The notes: a model not told the origin generated them from the sequence alone. A stretch of DNA of 64,000 nucleotides from Sphingomonas sp. PP-CE-1G-424 (GCF_004341085.1 NZ_SLXW01000010.1:1-64000), one strand, 5' to 3'. Positions 34,789-44,500 are shown, counted from the first letter of the stretch. Numbers and translations are program-made.

Positions 34789-35805
34789 ATGGTAGCCCAG
34801 ACCAGTGACGGCATTGTTCGCCGACATATCGCCGCAAGCATCGCACCCGTCATCATCGTCGCGCTGGCTGGAATGGCGGTACGGACGCCGTTGGCGACTG
34901 CCTATCCGTTTGCAGCGCTTTTGCTGTTCCTGTGGGTGGTCGCGGACACGCTGCTGCTGTCGCTGATCGCCCGATCGGTCGGAAAGCCGGTATGGAGCGC
35001 CGTGCTGGGCGTGCTGGCCGGCGCCAGCCTCACCGTCTGGTTTGGTTCGCCATCGGCGATGCGGGAGGCGCTGTTGGAGACGCCGGTCCTGCTGGTAACG
35101 ATGGCGGCCGTTGTTCTGGGCCATGTCGCCTGGGCCTCGGTCCGGGCGCGCCAAGCGATGGTCATGGGAGGCATCGATCGGAAGGAGCGGTGGATGTCAG
35201 CCACGTCAGAGCTACTTCCGCCGGCGCTGGTCCGCTTGGCCGTGGCGGAGATGACGGTGATCCACATGGCGCTGTTTCGCTGGGGCGGACCGGCAGATGT
35301 GCCGGCCAACGCCCGCGCCTTCGCCTATCACAAACACCTGATGCCGATGTGCGCGGCGCTGCTGATCCTGTCGGCGATCGAATTCGCCGTCTATCATCTG
35401 CTGGTGGGGCACTGGAGCCGCACCGCCACGCTGGTCATGTTCGTGCTGAGCGACGTGGGCTTCGTGTACCTGGCCGGGCTCATTAAGTCATTTCGTTTCA
35501 GGCCGGTGCTGTTGACACCCGAGGGTGTGCGTGTGCGAGCCGGCTTCCTAATCGACCAGCTCGTGCCGCTCGACGCGATCGTCGCGATCGAGGGCGGCTT
35601 CACCGGCAAGGAGGTACGCGATCCCGCGACCCTCAACGCGGCGCTGCTTGCCTGGCCCAACATCATGCTGCGCTTGGGTCGCCCTCTGCCTCGTCGCTCA
35701 CTTCTGAAGAAGCGAGATCCGTTCGTGCGCGTCGCCTTCCGTCTCGATGAACCGGAGCCTTTCATCCGACTTATTGCGTGGCGGTTAGGTCACCGTTCAA
35801 GCTGA
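34789..35805 (+). CDS. Integral membrane protein of unknown function
   Basis: A 338-aa membrane protein. About seven hydrophobic helices lie between residues 15 and 235 (ASIAPVIIVALAGMAV, PFAALLLFLWVVADTLLLSL, LVTMAAVVLGHVAWAS, ALLILSAIEFAVYHLLVG, TLVMFVLSDVGFVYLAGLIK). A cytoplasmic C-terminal part of about 100 aa (RPVLLTPEGVRVRAGFLIDQ) resembles a small PH-like beta domain. The family is not recognised. It follows repeat copy A and appears to be a single gene. Confidence 0.6.
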   Translation: MVAQTSDGIVRRHIAASIAPVIIVALAGMAVRTPLATAYPFAALLLFLWVVADTLLLSLIARSVGKPVWSAVLGVLAGASLTVWFGSPSAMREALLETPVLLVTMAAVVLGHVAWASVRARQAMVMGGIDRKERWMSATSELLPPALVRLAVAEMTVIHMALFRWGGPADVPANARAFAYHKHLMPMCAALLILSAIEFAVYHLLVGHWSRTATLVMFVLSDVGFVYLAGLIKSFRFRPVLLTPEGVRVRAGFLIDQLVPLDAIVAIEGGFTGKEVRDPATLNAALLAWPNIMLRLGRPLPRRSLLKKRDPFVRVAFRLDEPEPFIRLIAWRLGHRSS

Positions 35806-35873
35806 TCACTCTTTCCACGAGCGGCGCGCGAAACAGACGCAGCCTTCCGTGCGAGATCGAAAGGCGAGAAGGT

Positions 35874-36398
35874 CTAGACGATGGCGGTCTCCTCTCGTCT
35901 CGCCAGACGGTCACGCCGAATGGCGAGAGCTGATGCAATCCAGAGCGCACCAGCAGCCGTGAACCCCACTACGTCGCCGCCTGTGGGTGCTCCGACGACG
36001 AAGCCGGCAATCGACGCAATGATTAGAGCCGCGCCCAGAACGTAGAACGGACGAAAGCCGGCAGCGAAAGCGATCGGCAGGAAGTGCAGTCCGACGACCA
36101 GCGCCATCGAGGGCAGGAGAAGATCTGGCCGGTGCAGGTTTATGACGATGTTCGAAGCGAGGAACAGGCCGACACCTTCACCGATCGTGCTCCACATGAT
36201 GGCACGTTCTTCCTTTGGCGATGGCTTGATCCCTGCTCCGGGTGAACGGATCACGTAGGCCGAGGCCAACCCAATCAGGATGAACCCTATGAAGGGTAGT
36301 GCCAGAGCGACCCCGATCAGGTGCCACTGCCAATACAGAGTCAACGAAGCGAACACCGCTCCGAAAAAGCTCATGATAAGCGCGCCCCACGCCCCCAT
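35874..36398 (-). CDS. Small integral membrane protein
   Basis: 174 aa from ATG 36398 (MGAWGALIMSFFGAVFASLT). Five or six hydrophobic helices cover nearly the whole length (GVALALPFIGFILIGLASAY, FAAGFRPFYVLGAALIIASI, VGFTAAGALWIASALAI). The frame is open much further upstream, but that part is repeat and non-coding in character. No family is recognised. Confidence 0.6.
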   Translation of the reverse strand: MGAWGALIMSFFGAVFASLTLYWQWHLIGVALALPFIGFILIGLASAYVIRSPGAGIKPSPKEERAIMWSTIGEGVGLFLASNIVINLHRPDLLLPSMALVVGLHFLPIAFAAGFRPFYVLGAALIIASIAGFVVGAPTGGDVVGFTAAGALWIASALAIRRDRLARREETAIV

Positions 36399-36712
36399 CG
36401 ACTGTCCCCTTACCACCTGTGTGGCGGCATAGCTACGCCAACCCTTCCTGATTAGGAACGGCCAACGAGGCGGCCGGCTCATTCTCATTAGGATCGAGAA
36501 GCAGGAAGGCGAATACCTTCTCGAAAACCCAATTTTGGGCTGCAAAGCGACAATTGCAGGATGCTCTTCCCCGCCGGCAGCCGCTCTATCGCAATCGTTC
36601 CGACTGCATCGGCGCAAGCCCGAAAACGGTAGTTGTGAGCAATCCGCTTTTCCGTTCACCATGTGCATAGGTGGATACCGTGAGCTTACGAGCAGCCTGA
36701 CGCCCTGCACTA
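36399..36712. repeat. Intergenic region with dispersed repeat, copy B (36445-36528)
   Basis: The segment from TTCCTGATTAGGAACGGCCA to CCTTCTCGAAAA matches copy A (34581-34662) along its length with scattered changes. The remainder, up to the stop of the TonB receptor gene, shows nothing else. Confidence 0.6.
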
Positions 36713-38902
36713 CTAAAAGTTGTATCGAACGCTTCCAAGAATAGTACGCCGGGCACCGAAATAGCATCCCGCCGCCGCGATGCATGTCTTCAGGTAGCGC
36801 CTGTCGAACAGGTTGCTGGCATTGACCGCCAGATTGATCCCGTGGAGCGACGGCACGAGCACGCCGAGATCGTAGCGCAGCGCGGCATCGAAGATGATGG
36901 CGCCAGGAATGCGATAGAGGTTGGCCGCATCGCCGAAGAGGCGGCCGAAATAGGTGCCGCCGAAGCCGAGGCCCAGACCGCGCAGCGATCCGGCCTGAAC
37001 CGTATAATCGGCGCGTGCGGATGCCTGATGGTTCGATACGAAGGGCAGTTCGTTGCCGAGGATGCTGAGACCGCTCGCATTCGGGTTCGCCTTCAGCACC
37101 TTCGAACGGCTGTAGGCGTAGGAGCCGATCAGGTTGAGGCCCGTAACCGGCGTCAGCTTCGCCTCGAGTTCGATGCCGTGCACGTGTCCCTCGCCGGCCT
37201 GCGTGTTGTAGCGGATGTTCGCAGGGTCCGGTGTCAGGACGTTGGTCTGGTGAAGGTCATAGGCGGCCAGCGTGATGAGCCCGAGCCCGTGGGAAAGCTG
37301 ATATTTCGTTCCCGCCTCCCACTGTTTGCCCGTCGTGGGATCGAATGTCGCGCCGAGCCGGTCGGTACCGGCAGTCGGCTGGAAAGAGGTGCCGTAGGCC
37401 GCGTAGGCCGAAAGCCTGTCCGTAACCATGTAGGTCACGCCCGCGCGACCGGTGAACTTGTTGTCCTGCTGCCGCACCACGACGGATTGTCCGGTGGCGG
37501 CGGTGGCGGTCACCGTGCTGGAATCCGCCATGTCAGATCTTCCGCTCGCGACCAGTGAGAGCCTGCCCCATCCCAGGATATACTGCCCGTAGATGCCGGT
37601 CTGATCGCGCTTCTGGGCAATGATCGTGGCGGCCGCAGGGCGGACGATCCCGCCGGTATAAACCGGATTGAAGATGTCGATCGAGGATACCAGCCGCAAC
37701 GCACTCTCTTCATAGCGGGCACGCTCGAACTGGTAATCCAGCCCCAGCAGCAGGTCGTGGGTCAGCGTCCCGGTCGCGAATTTGGCGGTGAGGCGGGTGT
37801 CGGACGAGAATACGCGGCTGGTTTCCGGGAAGGCCCAAGCATAGCGGGAAAGCGTGCGCCCGTCCGCCGCGAGGGCTATCGCCTGTACCCGCTGGGTGTC
37901 GGTCCTGACGCTGGAATAGCGGACGTTCTGCTGGAAGCTGAAATGATCGTCTAACGCATGTCGGAGCTCCGCGCCCACGGACCATTGCCGGTTGCTGAAA
38001 TGATCATAATCCGGATCGCCGATGAAGACGCTGCGCGGGATCTTGCCATTCCTGTTGGGATACAGCGTACCGACGGTCGGCAGCGCTGCAGGGGCGCCGC
38101 CACCGTTGGAGGATATCTTCTGATATTCGCCCAGCAAGGTGATCGAGGTGCGGTCGTCGGGCTGGAGGCGCAGCGCGGGCGCGATGAAGACCCGTTTCTC
38201 GTCCAGATAATCGATCGGCGTGTTGCTGGTCCGAGCAAGTCCGGTCAGCCGATAGCTGATCCGGCCGTCCTGGCCGAACGGGCCGCCGAAATCGATACCG
38301 GCTTGATAGCGGTCGTAGCTTGCCGCCTGTAGCAATATCTCGTGCAACGGGATGTCGGTCGGCCGTTTGCTGACCATGTTGAGCAGACCACCCGGCGCGC
38401 TCTGCCCGTAAAGGGCGGACGCCGGCCCTTTGAGCACTTCGATCCGCTCCAGCCCATAGGGTTCGATCCGCATCTGCGAATAGCCGCGCGCACCGAAAGG
38501 CAGGCGCAGGCCATCCAGATACCGGCCCGGATTGAAGCCGCGGATGGAGATCCAGTCATAGCGGACATCGGTATCGCCATATTGGGTAACGACGCCGGGC
38601 GTGTTCTGGATGGCCTGCGCGATGCTCTGCACCCCCCGCACCGCAATCTCCTCGGCGGAAACCGTATTGATTGCCTGTGGTGTCTTGAGGATCGGCAGGC
38701 CCGACTTCGATGCGTTGGCGGTTTCCGTGGGATAGCGGCGGGCGGTGACGACCACATCTGCCTGATCGTCCACAGTAGCCAATGCCCCGGAACTCCCCGT
38801 CGCCGCCGCACCGGTCTGCGCCGCCGCGATCGCCCGGCTCGATGGCAATATGCCGCCCAGCGCGGTGCCCGCGAGCACCGCGACCCAAACCCGTCGCCCC
38901 AT
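36713..38902 (-). CDS. TonB-dependent siderophore receptor
   Basis: A 729-aa outer-membrane receptor that takes up iron-siderophore complexes using TonB energy. A signal peptide ends near AIAAAQT (residues 1-30). The plug (about 45-170) holds LPILKTPQAINTVSAEEIAV, then RGFNPGRYLDGLRL and the conserved GLERIEVLKGPASALYGQSA with PGGLLNMVSKRP. The barrel follows and ends in YNF, with terminal Phe as usual for outer membrane insertion. It looks full-length. No FecIR-type regulator or siderophore genes are adjacent. Iron control by Fur is likely from family knowledge, but no Fur box was identified. Confidence 0.88.
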   Translation of the reverse strand: MGRRVWVAVLAGTALGGILPSSRAIAAAQTGAAATGSSGALATVDDQADVVVTARRYPTETANASKSGLPILKTPQAINTVSAEEIAVRGVQSIAQAIQNTPGVVTQYGDTDVRYDWISIRGFNPGRYLDGLRLPFGARGYSQMRIEPYGLERIEVLKGPASALYGQSAPGGLLNMVSKRPTDIPLHEILLQAASYDRYQAGIDFGGPFGQDGRISYRLTGLARTSNTPIDYLDEKRVFIAPALRLQPDDRTSITLLGEYQKISSNGGGAPAALPTVGTLYPNRNGKIPRSVFIGDPDYDHFSNRQWSVGAELRHALDDHFSFQQNVRYSSVRTDTQRVQAIALAADGRTLSRYAWAFPETSRVFSSDTRLTAKFATGTLTHDLLLGLDYQFERARYEESALRLVSSIDIFNPVYTGGIVRPAAATIIAQKRDQTGIYGQYILGWGRLSLVASGRSDMADSSTVTATAATGQSVVVRQQDNKFTGRAGVTYMVTDRLSAYAAYGTSFQPTAGTDRLGATFDPTTGKQWEAGTKYQLSHGLGLITLAAYDLHQTNVLTPDPANIRYNTQAGEGHVHGIELEAKLTPVTGLNLIGSYAYSRSKVLKANPNASGLSILGNELPFVSNHQASARADYTVQAGSLRGLGLGFGGTYFGRLFGDAANLYRIPGAIIFDAALRYDLGVLVPSLHGINLAVNASNLFDRRYLKTCIAAAGCYFGARRTILGSVRYNF

Positions 38903-39243
38903 TTCATTCCCCTACCCAAACAATCTGAACGCCGCTATTCAAGCTGATGATGCGAGTCAATAGCACTAGCAACATCTCCTTAGTAGATTCTCTTGCGGGC
39001 ACCTTTGTTGCGATCTCGATGCCTACGCCATTCCCGCAAATGAAGGGCGGGTAAGAAGGCACCGGCGTTCTCGGAAGCGATCGAATTTCGGGAATGTCTG
39101 GGTTGGGAAGGGAAGCGGACCGTCCGCTAACGCGCTAGCGCTTGCCAACCAAACAGTTAGTCGAACACGACCCACGCTATCATCTGGCAAGGTGATGGAA
39201 CTATCGCCAGACGCGTTTGCTGATAGGAGCCGGTGATTACCTG
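38903..39243. repeat. Divergent spacer with dispersed repeat, copy C
   Basis: GGCGTTCTCGGAAGCGATCG (39064-39083) matches the core of repeat copy A except for one base. GATCGAATTTCGGGAA (39079-39094) is identical to 32366-32381 after the small gene at 32.1 kb. The rest should contain promoters for the receptor and the glycosyltransferase gene, but I see no clear motif. Confidence 0.5.
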
Positions 39244-40575
39244 ATGGCGATGGAAAGCTATAAGAACGTGACCTTTGGAAGGCGACATATCGCGATCATT
39301 GCGCCGCCGACCGCCGGGCATATCAATCCTTTGGTAGCTCTGGGTTCCGCCCTTGCATCGACCGGATCCCAGATCACCGTGGTCCACATGGCTGAGGCGG
39401 CATCGCTCGTATCCAGTTCGGCAGTGCGCTTCGCGGCGATCGACCATCCTGCGGACCGGGAAGGTTCGCTGGCGAAACACATGTGCACGCTGGCAAACCC
39501 TTCAGGATTTATCGGGCTCCCCAGGATGATCCGCAGCACTGCCACGATGACCCGCCTGCTTCTCGAGACCTTGCCATCAGCTTTGTCTAGGCTCGGCATC
39601 GATGCGGTAATTGCGGACTCCGTTGAGCCGGCTGGTGCGCTGGTGGCTCGGCATCTTCGTTTGCCATTTATTACCGCAGTTACCGGATTGCCCCTCCTCA
39701 GGGAGGCAACGGTCCCGCCACCGTTTCTTGGGTGGGCGTATCGTCCGGATGCGATCGGTATCAACCGGAACAAGGGCGGTTACGCGGTAAGCGATCTGCT
39801 CATGAGACCGATCACCGGCACCGTTTCAACCTACGCCCGTCGTTGGGGTCTTGATCCAGACCCAAAATATCAATGGTCGGAGCGATTGCAGATCGCCCAA
39901 TGTCCAGCACGCCTCGACTTCCCCCGCGCCGCGCTTCCCGCAAGTTTCCGATATGGCTCACCATGGCGGCTTAGTGAACCGGCAGAAACCCTCCCGGTGG
40001 AGGACGACCGGCCGTTGATATTCTGTTCGCTTGGATCCTTGCAAGGTGCGCGGCGAGCGCTGTTTGCAGCGATGACGAACGCATGCGCCGCAGTTGGTGC
40101 TCGTGCGGTGGTAGCGCATGGCGGCGGGCTGAGCCAAATTGAAGCCGCCTCCCTTCCCGGTGATCCGTTGGTCCGGGCGTTCCTGCCGCAGACCCAGATC
40201 CTGCACCAATGCTCGGCCGCGATACTGCACGGCGGCTTCAACACCGTGTTGGACGCTTTGGCTGCCGGGATTCCGATCGTGGCCGTGCCGCTGGCGTTTG
40301 AACAACCAGCGACGGCGGCACGTCTTGCGCGAATCGGCGCCGCCTGCATTGTGTCTCCGGCGGACGCAGGCCGAGGCGGCCTCGAACCGGCGTTGCGACG
40401 TCTGTTGACGAACCCGACTTATCGCCGCGTCGCTCGCCAGTTCGCCACGGATATTGCTTCCGGCGGAGGCGTAACCGAAGCGGCGTCGCTAGTTAATGCC
40501 GCCCTTCGCGATCAAGCGGACCTGCTGCCGATAAGGCGGAGCTCGGCGGACAAGGAGACGGCCTGCGCCGCGTGA
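39244..40575 (+). CDS. GT1-family glycosyltransferase, CrtX-like
   Basis: 443 aa from ATG 39244. The N-terminal acceptor domain starts HIAIIAPPTAGHINPLVALG, the hallmark of UGT-like enzymes. The nucleotide-sugar domain contains PLIFCSLGSLQG, VRAFLPQTQILHQCSAAILH, then GGFNTVLDALAAGIPIVAVP and FEQPATAARLARIGAA. This is the usual bacterial form of the UGT donor-binding signature seen in zeaxanthin glucosyltransferase CrtX. It would transfer a sugar from a nucleotide sugar to a lipophilic acceptor (carotenoid, sterol-like or sphingolipid). No carotenoid genes are nearby, so the acceptor is open. Its 3' end overlaps the convergent PAP2 gene by 83 bp. Confidence 0.75.
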   Translation: MAMESYKNVTFGRRHIAIIAPPTAGHINPLVALGSALASTGSQITVVHMAEAASLVSSSAVRFAAIDHPADREGSLAKHMCTLANPSGFIGLPRMIRSTATMTRLLLETLPSALSRLGIDAVIADSVEPAGALVARHLRLPFITAVTGLPLLREATVPPPFLGWAYRPDAIGINRNKGGYAVSDLLMRPITGTVSTYARRWGLDPDPKYQWSERLQIAQCPARLDFPRAALPASFRYGSPWRLSEPAETLPVEDDRPLIFCSLGSLQGARRALFAAMTNACAAVGARAVVAHGGGLSQIEAASLPGDPLVRAFLPQTQILHQCSAAILHGGFNTVLDALAAGIPIVAVPLAFEQPATAARLARIGAACIVSPADAGRGGLEPALRRLLTNPTYRRVARQFATDIASGGGVTEAASLVNAALRDQADLLPIRRSSADKETACAA

Positions 40576-41485
40576 GGCGATGGGCAACGATGATCGCAGG
40601 TGGCGCCAATATCAGACCCATAATGACGTCGGCCCCATAATGGCCGCCGAAAACTGGCGTCGCAAGAATGGTAAGTACCGCCCATGCCGCACCTGGAACC
40701 GTCAACACGGGCATGGCTCGGAACGACCAGATGAAGATCGCGGCGAGCGTTGCATGGAAGCTCGGGAAGCTGACTATTCCCATAAGCATCGTGAGATCGA
40801 GTACCTTGCGCGATCCATCGCGAAGGCCAGCGATCAATCCTTGCTCGAGCCATGCCACGGACGGCCAAAGATGCCGGTAGTGGGAAGGATCGAACAGGTT
40901 GCCCATTGCGGGCGTCAGCCCCGAGATCAGGATCGTGACGAACCCGGAAAGGATCGCTGCGCACACGGTAGTCCTGAGCACGTCGAACTTCGATACGCTG
41001 CTCAGCGCCACGATCACGACGATCATCTGCACGGTTAGACTGTGATAGGCCAATCCTAGCACCCAGATCGCTGCTGGAACCTTGTCGAGCAAAGCCAGCA
41101 CTGCTGGCCAGTTGAACCCGATCACGCGGTCTGCCACTGCCAGACGGTCGTCCCACAGGACTCCCGACTTCGCGGCCAGCGCATAGGCCAAAACGACGCC
41201 CAATAACGTAAAAAGCGTCATTTGAAGGAAGGCCGTTGCGCCAGCAGCGAGGCGAGGTCGCGCGGTTCGTCTGCCAATGATGACGGCCACGCTAAGTGCG
41301 ATTAACGCCGAGGCAGCAGGTACCGCCCGGACCCAGTCAATTGAAAACGCATGTGGATATTCCGCAGCAATGAAGCTCAGCAACATCGCCGCAATCAACA
41401 CCCATGACGGTATGTCTCGACGGTCAGCGGGCAGTGTCGGCGCAGTCATTGCGGTCGAACGCAGATTGTACGCCTGCAGTGCCAT
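40493..41485 (-). CDS. PAP2-superfamily membrane enzyme (Aur1/Ipt1-like)
   Basis: A 330-aa polytopic membrane protein with about eight helices. The PAP2 catalytic signature is split as usual: MGIVSFPSFHATLAAIF (Ser-x-x-x-His) and TPVFGGHYGADVIMGL (second His and Asp). The arrangement resembles the PAP2_3 (inositolphosphotransferase Aur1/Ipt1) family, which acts on phospholipid or sphingolipid head groups at the membrane face. The start is 41485 or ATG 41449; neither has a clear SD. It converges on and overlaps the glycosyltransferase gene, which hints at a shared lipid pathway. Confidence 0.72.
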   Translation of the reverse strand: MALQAYNLRSTAMTAPTLPADRRDIPSWVLIAAMLLSFIAAEYPHAFSIDWVRAVPAASALIALSVAVIIGRRTARPRLAAGATAFLQMTLFTLLGVVLAYALAAKSGVLWDDRLAVADRVIGFNWPAVLALLDKVPAAIWVLGLAYHSLTVQMIVVIVALSSVSKFDVLRTTVCAAILSGFVTILISGLTPAMGNLFDPSHYRHLWPSVAWLEQGLIAGLRDGSRKVLDLTMLMGIVSFPSFHATLAAIFIWSFRAMPVLTVPGAAWAVLTILATPVFGGHYGADVIMGLILAPPAIIVAHRLTRRRPSPCPPSSALSAAGPLDREGRH

Positions 41486-41734
41486 CGACGTTGCGATCCG
41501 CTACCGATGTATAGTTGATGTGCATTCCCGAATGACCGGAAAACAACCCGGTATGACGCCTTGTGGCCCCTTCCCTCGTTGCCACGTCAGTTGCCATCTA
41601 GCCAGATGAACATGGGGTAATCGCGGGAGCGAAGCCCTAGCGTTCACGATGGAAGCTAGTGGCTGTTCCCCGATAAGATGGAAGTACGGGCTCACGATCC
41701 GAAGCCGGGCCCAAGCATCTGATGGAGAGCAGCC

Positions 41735-42757
41735 ATGGACGAGTATATCGGGCTAGACATTTCCTTGAAAGAGACTGCCGTATCCATTCGGCGTGACGGC
41801 AAGCGTGTTTGGCGTGGTAAGTGTTCCTCGGATCCACAGCTTCTGGCGGCATTGATCCGCAAGCATGCGCCGGCACCCAAGCGGGTAGTATTCGAGACTG
41901 GCCCGCTCTCGGTCTGGTTCTTTCACGCGCTGGCGGCCGAAGGGGTGCCGGCGATCTGTATCGACGCACGCCATGCCAAAGCGGCTCTCGACATGGCAGC
42001 GAACAAGACCGATGCCAACGATGCCGACGGACTGGCGCATCTGGCTGAGGTCGGGTTCTACAAGGAAGTGCGGGTCAAGAGCTTCGACAGCATGCTCACT
42101 CGCACGCTGGTAGCAGCACGGACTCGTCTCGTGCGAATTGGTACCGAGCTGTCGAACCAGATCCGGGGCCTGATGAAGACGTTCGGTCTCGTCGTTCCCG
42201 CTGTGACGGGCAGCAAGTTCGAGCATCATGTTCATGCGCTGCTGGCCGACAATACAGACCTGGGGCAGATCATCCGTCCGCTGCTTGAAGCCTGGCACGC
42301 AGTTCGCCTCCGCTCCGCAGAGCTCGGACGCAAGCTTCTCGCGGATGCGCGGCGCAACGCTGCCTGCCAGCTGCTGATGTCGATCCCCGGTGTCGGTGTT
42401 GTGACCGCCACGTCGTTCGTTAGCGCGATCGAGGAGCCCGCCAACTTCAAGCATTCGAGATCGGTGGGAGCGTTCGTCGGGCTGACGACGCGGCGCTATC
42501 AGTCTGGCAAGATCGACTATGACGGTCACATCTCCAGGCGCGGTGATAGCCACCTGCGCGGACTCCTTTACGAGGCAGCAACAGTCCTCCTCACGCGCAG
42601 CCGATCCGAATGCGATCTACGCAAATGGGGGCTACAGCTGCGAGAAAGGCTTGGCTTCAAACGCGCCACGGTCGCAGTTGCCCGCAAGCTTGCCGTCATC
42701 ATGCATAGCATGCTGATCACCGGTGAACCGTTCAGGGAGAAATCCGCCGCAGCTTAA
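41735..42757 (+). CDS. IS110-family DEDD transposase
   Basis: A 340-aa transposase. The RuvC-like domain has Asp in YIGLDISLKET, Glu in VVFETGPLS, and Asp-x-x-Asp in KTDANDADGLAHL, completing the DEDD set. The C-terminal transposase_20 domain begins LLMSIPGVGVVTATSFVSAI and has the conserved Ser region GLTTRRYQSGKIDYDGHISR. It looks complete and potentially active. IS110 elements usually lack terminal inverted repeats and carry a structured non-coding RNA region outside the gene, so borders cannot be set; the element probably spans about 41.5-43.0 kb. Confidence 0.87.
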   Translation: MDEYIGLDISLKETAVSIRRDGKRVWRGKCSSDPQLLAALIRKHAPAPKRVVFETGPLSVWFFHALAAEGVPAICIDARHAKAALDMAANKTDANDADGLAHLAEVGFYKEVRVKSFDSMLTRTLVAARTRLVRIGTELSNQIRGLMKTFGLVVPAVTGSKFEHHVHALLADNTDLGQIIRPLLEAWHAVRLRSAELGRKLLADARRNAACQLLMSIPGVGVVTATSFVSAIEEPANFKHSRSVGAFVGLTTRRYQSGKIDYDGHISRRGDSHLRGLLYEAATVLLTRSRSECDLRKWGLQLRERLGFKRATVAVARKLAVIMHSMLITGEPFREKSAAA

Positions 42758-43147
42758 ATTCCCGAGCTCGTCCGCGTCGCAAGGCGCCACGACGTCCTGC
42801 CGGGACGTAGGCTGATCCATTCCGCGACATTCGTTGCACCTTATGCCTTCATGGCAATGAAGTGCGTGATGAACCTTGGAAGGGTTACCCGCGAAGCCCC
42901 ATCATGCGGCGGCATATGTCGACCGCGAAGACGACCATGCTCTCGGCAACGACATCTCAGAAACCTCTTGCAACCAACGCGATTAGACGACGAACGTCTG
43001 AAGTTGGGAAGCGAGGGAAAGGGCGTTAGCGACCGATTATGGGTCGTCGCTGACGGATCGGTGGACGGTCTACCGCGCGGTGGTATCAGCTAGCCTAGTC
43101 ACGCCGAACCTGTATGGCGATAAGTAGGTCGCTGACGGGAGTTGATA
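42758..43147. other. IS110 3' flank and promoter region of the serine hydrolase
   Basis: No gene is seen. The first 200 bp probably belongs to the IS110 element's non-coding end. In other IS110 members this, or the opposite flank, encodes a guide RNA (established for IS621-type elements). No terminal repeat is visible. The segment 42980-43090 has GGGAAGCGAGGGAAAGGGCG, vaguely like the dispersed repeats at 34-39 kb. Confidence 0.35.
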
Positions 43148-44278
43148 ATGGATTTGGTGTCCAGGCGGACGATGCTCGCGGCCCCTTGCTTCGGGACGCT
43201 CGCCATAGCCGTGGCGGCAGATGCAACAACCGCGAGGACGCCCGGCACCCTTGCCAACTTGTCGACCTGGATGGACCTGGCGTCAGTACCGGGCGCGAGC
43301 TGGGCAATGCTGAACGGGTCCGGCGCCATCTCGGGCGGTGCGGTCGGCTATGCAAAGGCTAATGCGGTGCCCGCGACACCCGATACACTGTTCGAAGCAG
43401 CATCGCTGTCGAAGGTGGTTCTTGCGGTCGCGGTCCATGACATGGTGCGGGAGGGCATGATCGGCCTCGACCGGCCGGTGGCGGAGCATGTCGCGTTCAC
43501 GGATGATGCTGCGACGCGATCGATTACGCCTCGCCACCTGCTCTCCCACTCTAGTGGCCTGCCTAACTGGCGCGACGAAGCGGGCGAGCCGTTAACAGCC
43601 GCGTTCCCTCCCGGCACGCGATTCCGCTACTCTGGCGAGGGCTTCGTACTGCTCGGCCGGTTGGTCGAGGCAGTTACTGGGCAGACCGCCGCGCAGGTGG
43701 TGGAGACGCGGGTCCTGCGACCGGCGGGAATGAGCCGAAGCACCTATGGATGGGCAAGGGGCACCGAGCCAGCAGTCGCGTGGGCGCACGACGGAGGCGG
43801 AGGTGTACTCATCGACAAAGGCCCGGCGGGCTATGCGATGCGTCGCGATGCTGGCCCGCCGAAACCAGTCGACCGGTGGATGCTAGGCGAACGGGCGAAA
43901 GCGGCCGTCGCACTTGGCAAACCGGCGATGCCAATATTCATGACGCCCAACATGGCGGCCGGATTGTGGACCACCGCCAGCGACTACGCGCGGTTCCTGG
44001 CTTTCGCACGGCGCTATCCGGGACTCTCTACAAAGACCACTCGAGTGAAGGGAACACTCGACTGGGGGCTAGGCTGGGGAATGGAGAGTGACGGTGGGCG
44101 GCGTTTCGCTTGGCACTGGGGTGCCAACGACGGCGTCGCGAACCTGTTTGTCGTGGACCTCGTATCGGGCGCAGCGGTTGTGGTGCTCACCAACGGCGAC
44201 GCTGGGCGCAAAGTTTACGAGCGTGCTGCCCGCACTGTCTTCGCACGCGAGTTCGATGCGTTCGCTTGGCTGAAGTGA
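43148..44278 (+). CDS. Serine hydrolase, class C beta-lactamase fold
   Basis: 376 aa from ATG 43148 (MDLVSRRTMLAAPCFGTLAI), with twin arginines followed by a hydrophobic segment, a Tat-like signal. The PF00144 fold is indicated by Ser-x-x-Lys in AASLSKVVLAV (about residue 90), the Tyr motif in RYSGEGFVLLGRLVEAVTGQ (Tyr-Ser-Gly instead of Tyr-Ala/Ser-Asn) and the third motif HWGANDG (His-x-Gly instead of Lys-Thr-Gly). Such HxG members are usually esterases or peptidases rather than true beta-lactamases. It is exported to the periplasm. It lies between two insertion sequences. Confidence 0.78.
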   Translation: MDLVSRRTMLAAPCFGTLAIAVAADATTARTPGTLANLSTWMDLASVPGASWAMLNGSGAISGGAVGYAKANAVPATPDTLFEAASLSKVVLAVAVHDMVREGMIGLDRPVAEHVAFTDDAATRSITPRHLLSHSSGLPNWRDEAGEPLTAAFPPGTRFRYSGEGFVLLGRLVEAVTGQTAAQVVETRVLRPAGMSRSTYGWARGTEPAVAWAHDGGGGVLIDKGPAGYAMRRDAGPPKPVDRWMLGERAKAAVALGKPAMPIFMTPNMAAGLWTTASDYARFLAFARRYPGLSTKTTRVKGTLDWGLGWGMESDGGRRFAWHWGANDGVANLFVVDLVSGAAVVVLTNGDAGRKVYERAARTVFAREFDAFAWLK

Positions 44279-44500
44279 CCTCCGCCGGCCCATCCGGGTC
44301 TGCTTGCGATATGGGAAGGCAGCCGCTTTAAGGTCGCAACCCTGTCACCCGACGCGTCTCAGTCGGCTTCTGGAGTATGAACGAGACGCTCTCAATGGCC
44401 CGGGATGTGGATCGGCGTGGAAAAAGGACCCCGGTAGCGGGGTGATCGGCGTCGAAAAAGGACCCCTCATTCCGTTGGTCTAAGGCTGTCCGCTTGGCAG

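Noticed and set aside
36399..36785. N-terminal extension of the small membrane protein to 303 aa
   Set aside because: The extension crosses repeat copy B and the end of the TonB receptor gene and lacks membrane or domain character.
43148..44278. True AmpC-type antibiotic resistance gene
   Set aside because: The Tyr-Ser-Gly and His-x-Gly motifs differ from Tyr-Ala/Ser-Asn and Lys-Thr-Gly of real class C enzymes; an esterase or peptidase is more likely.
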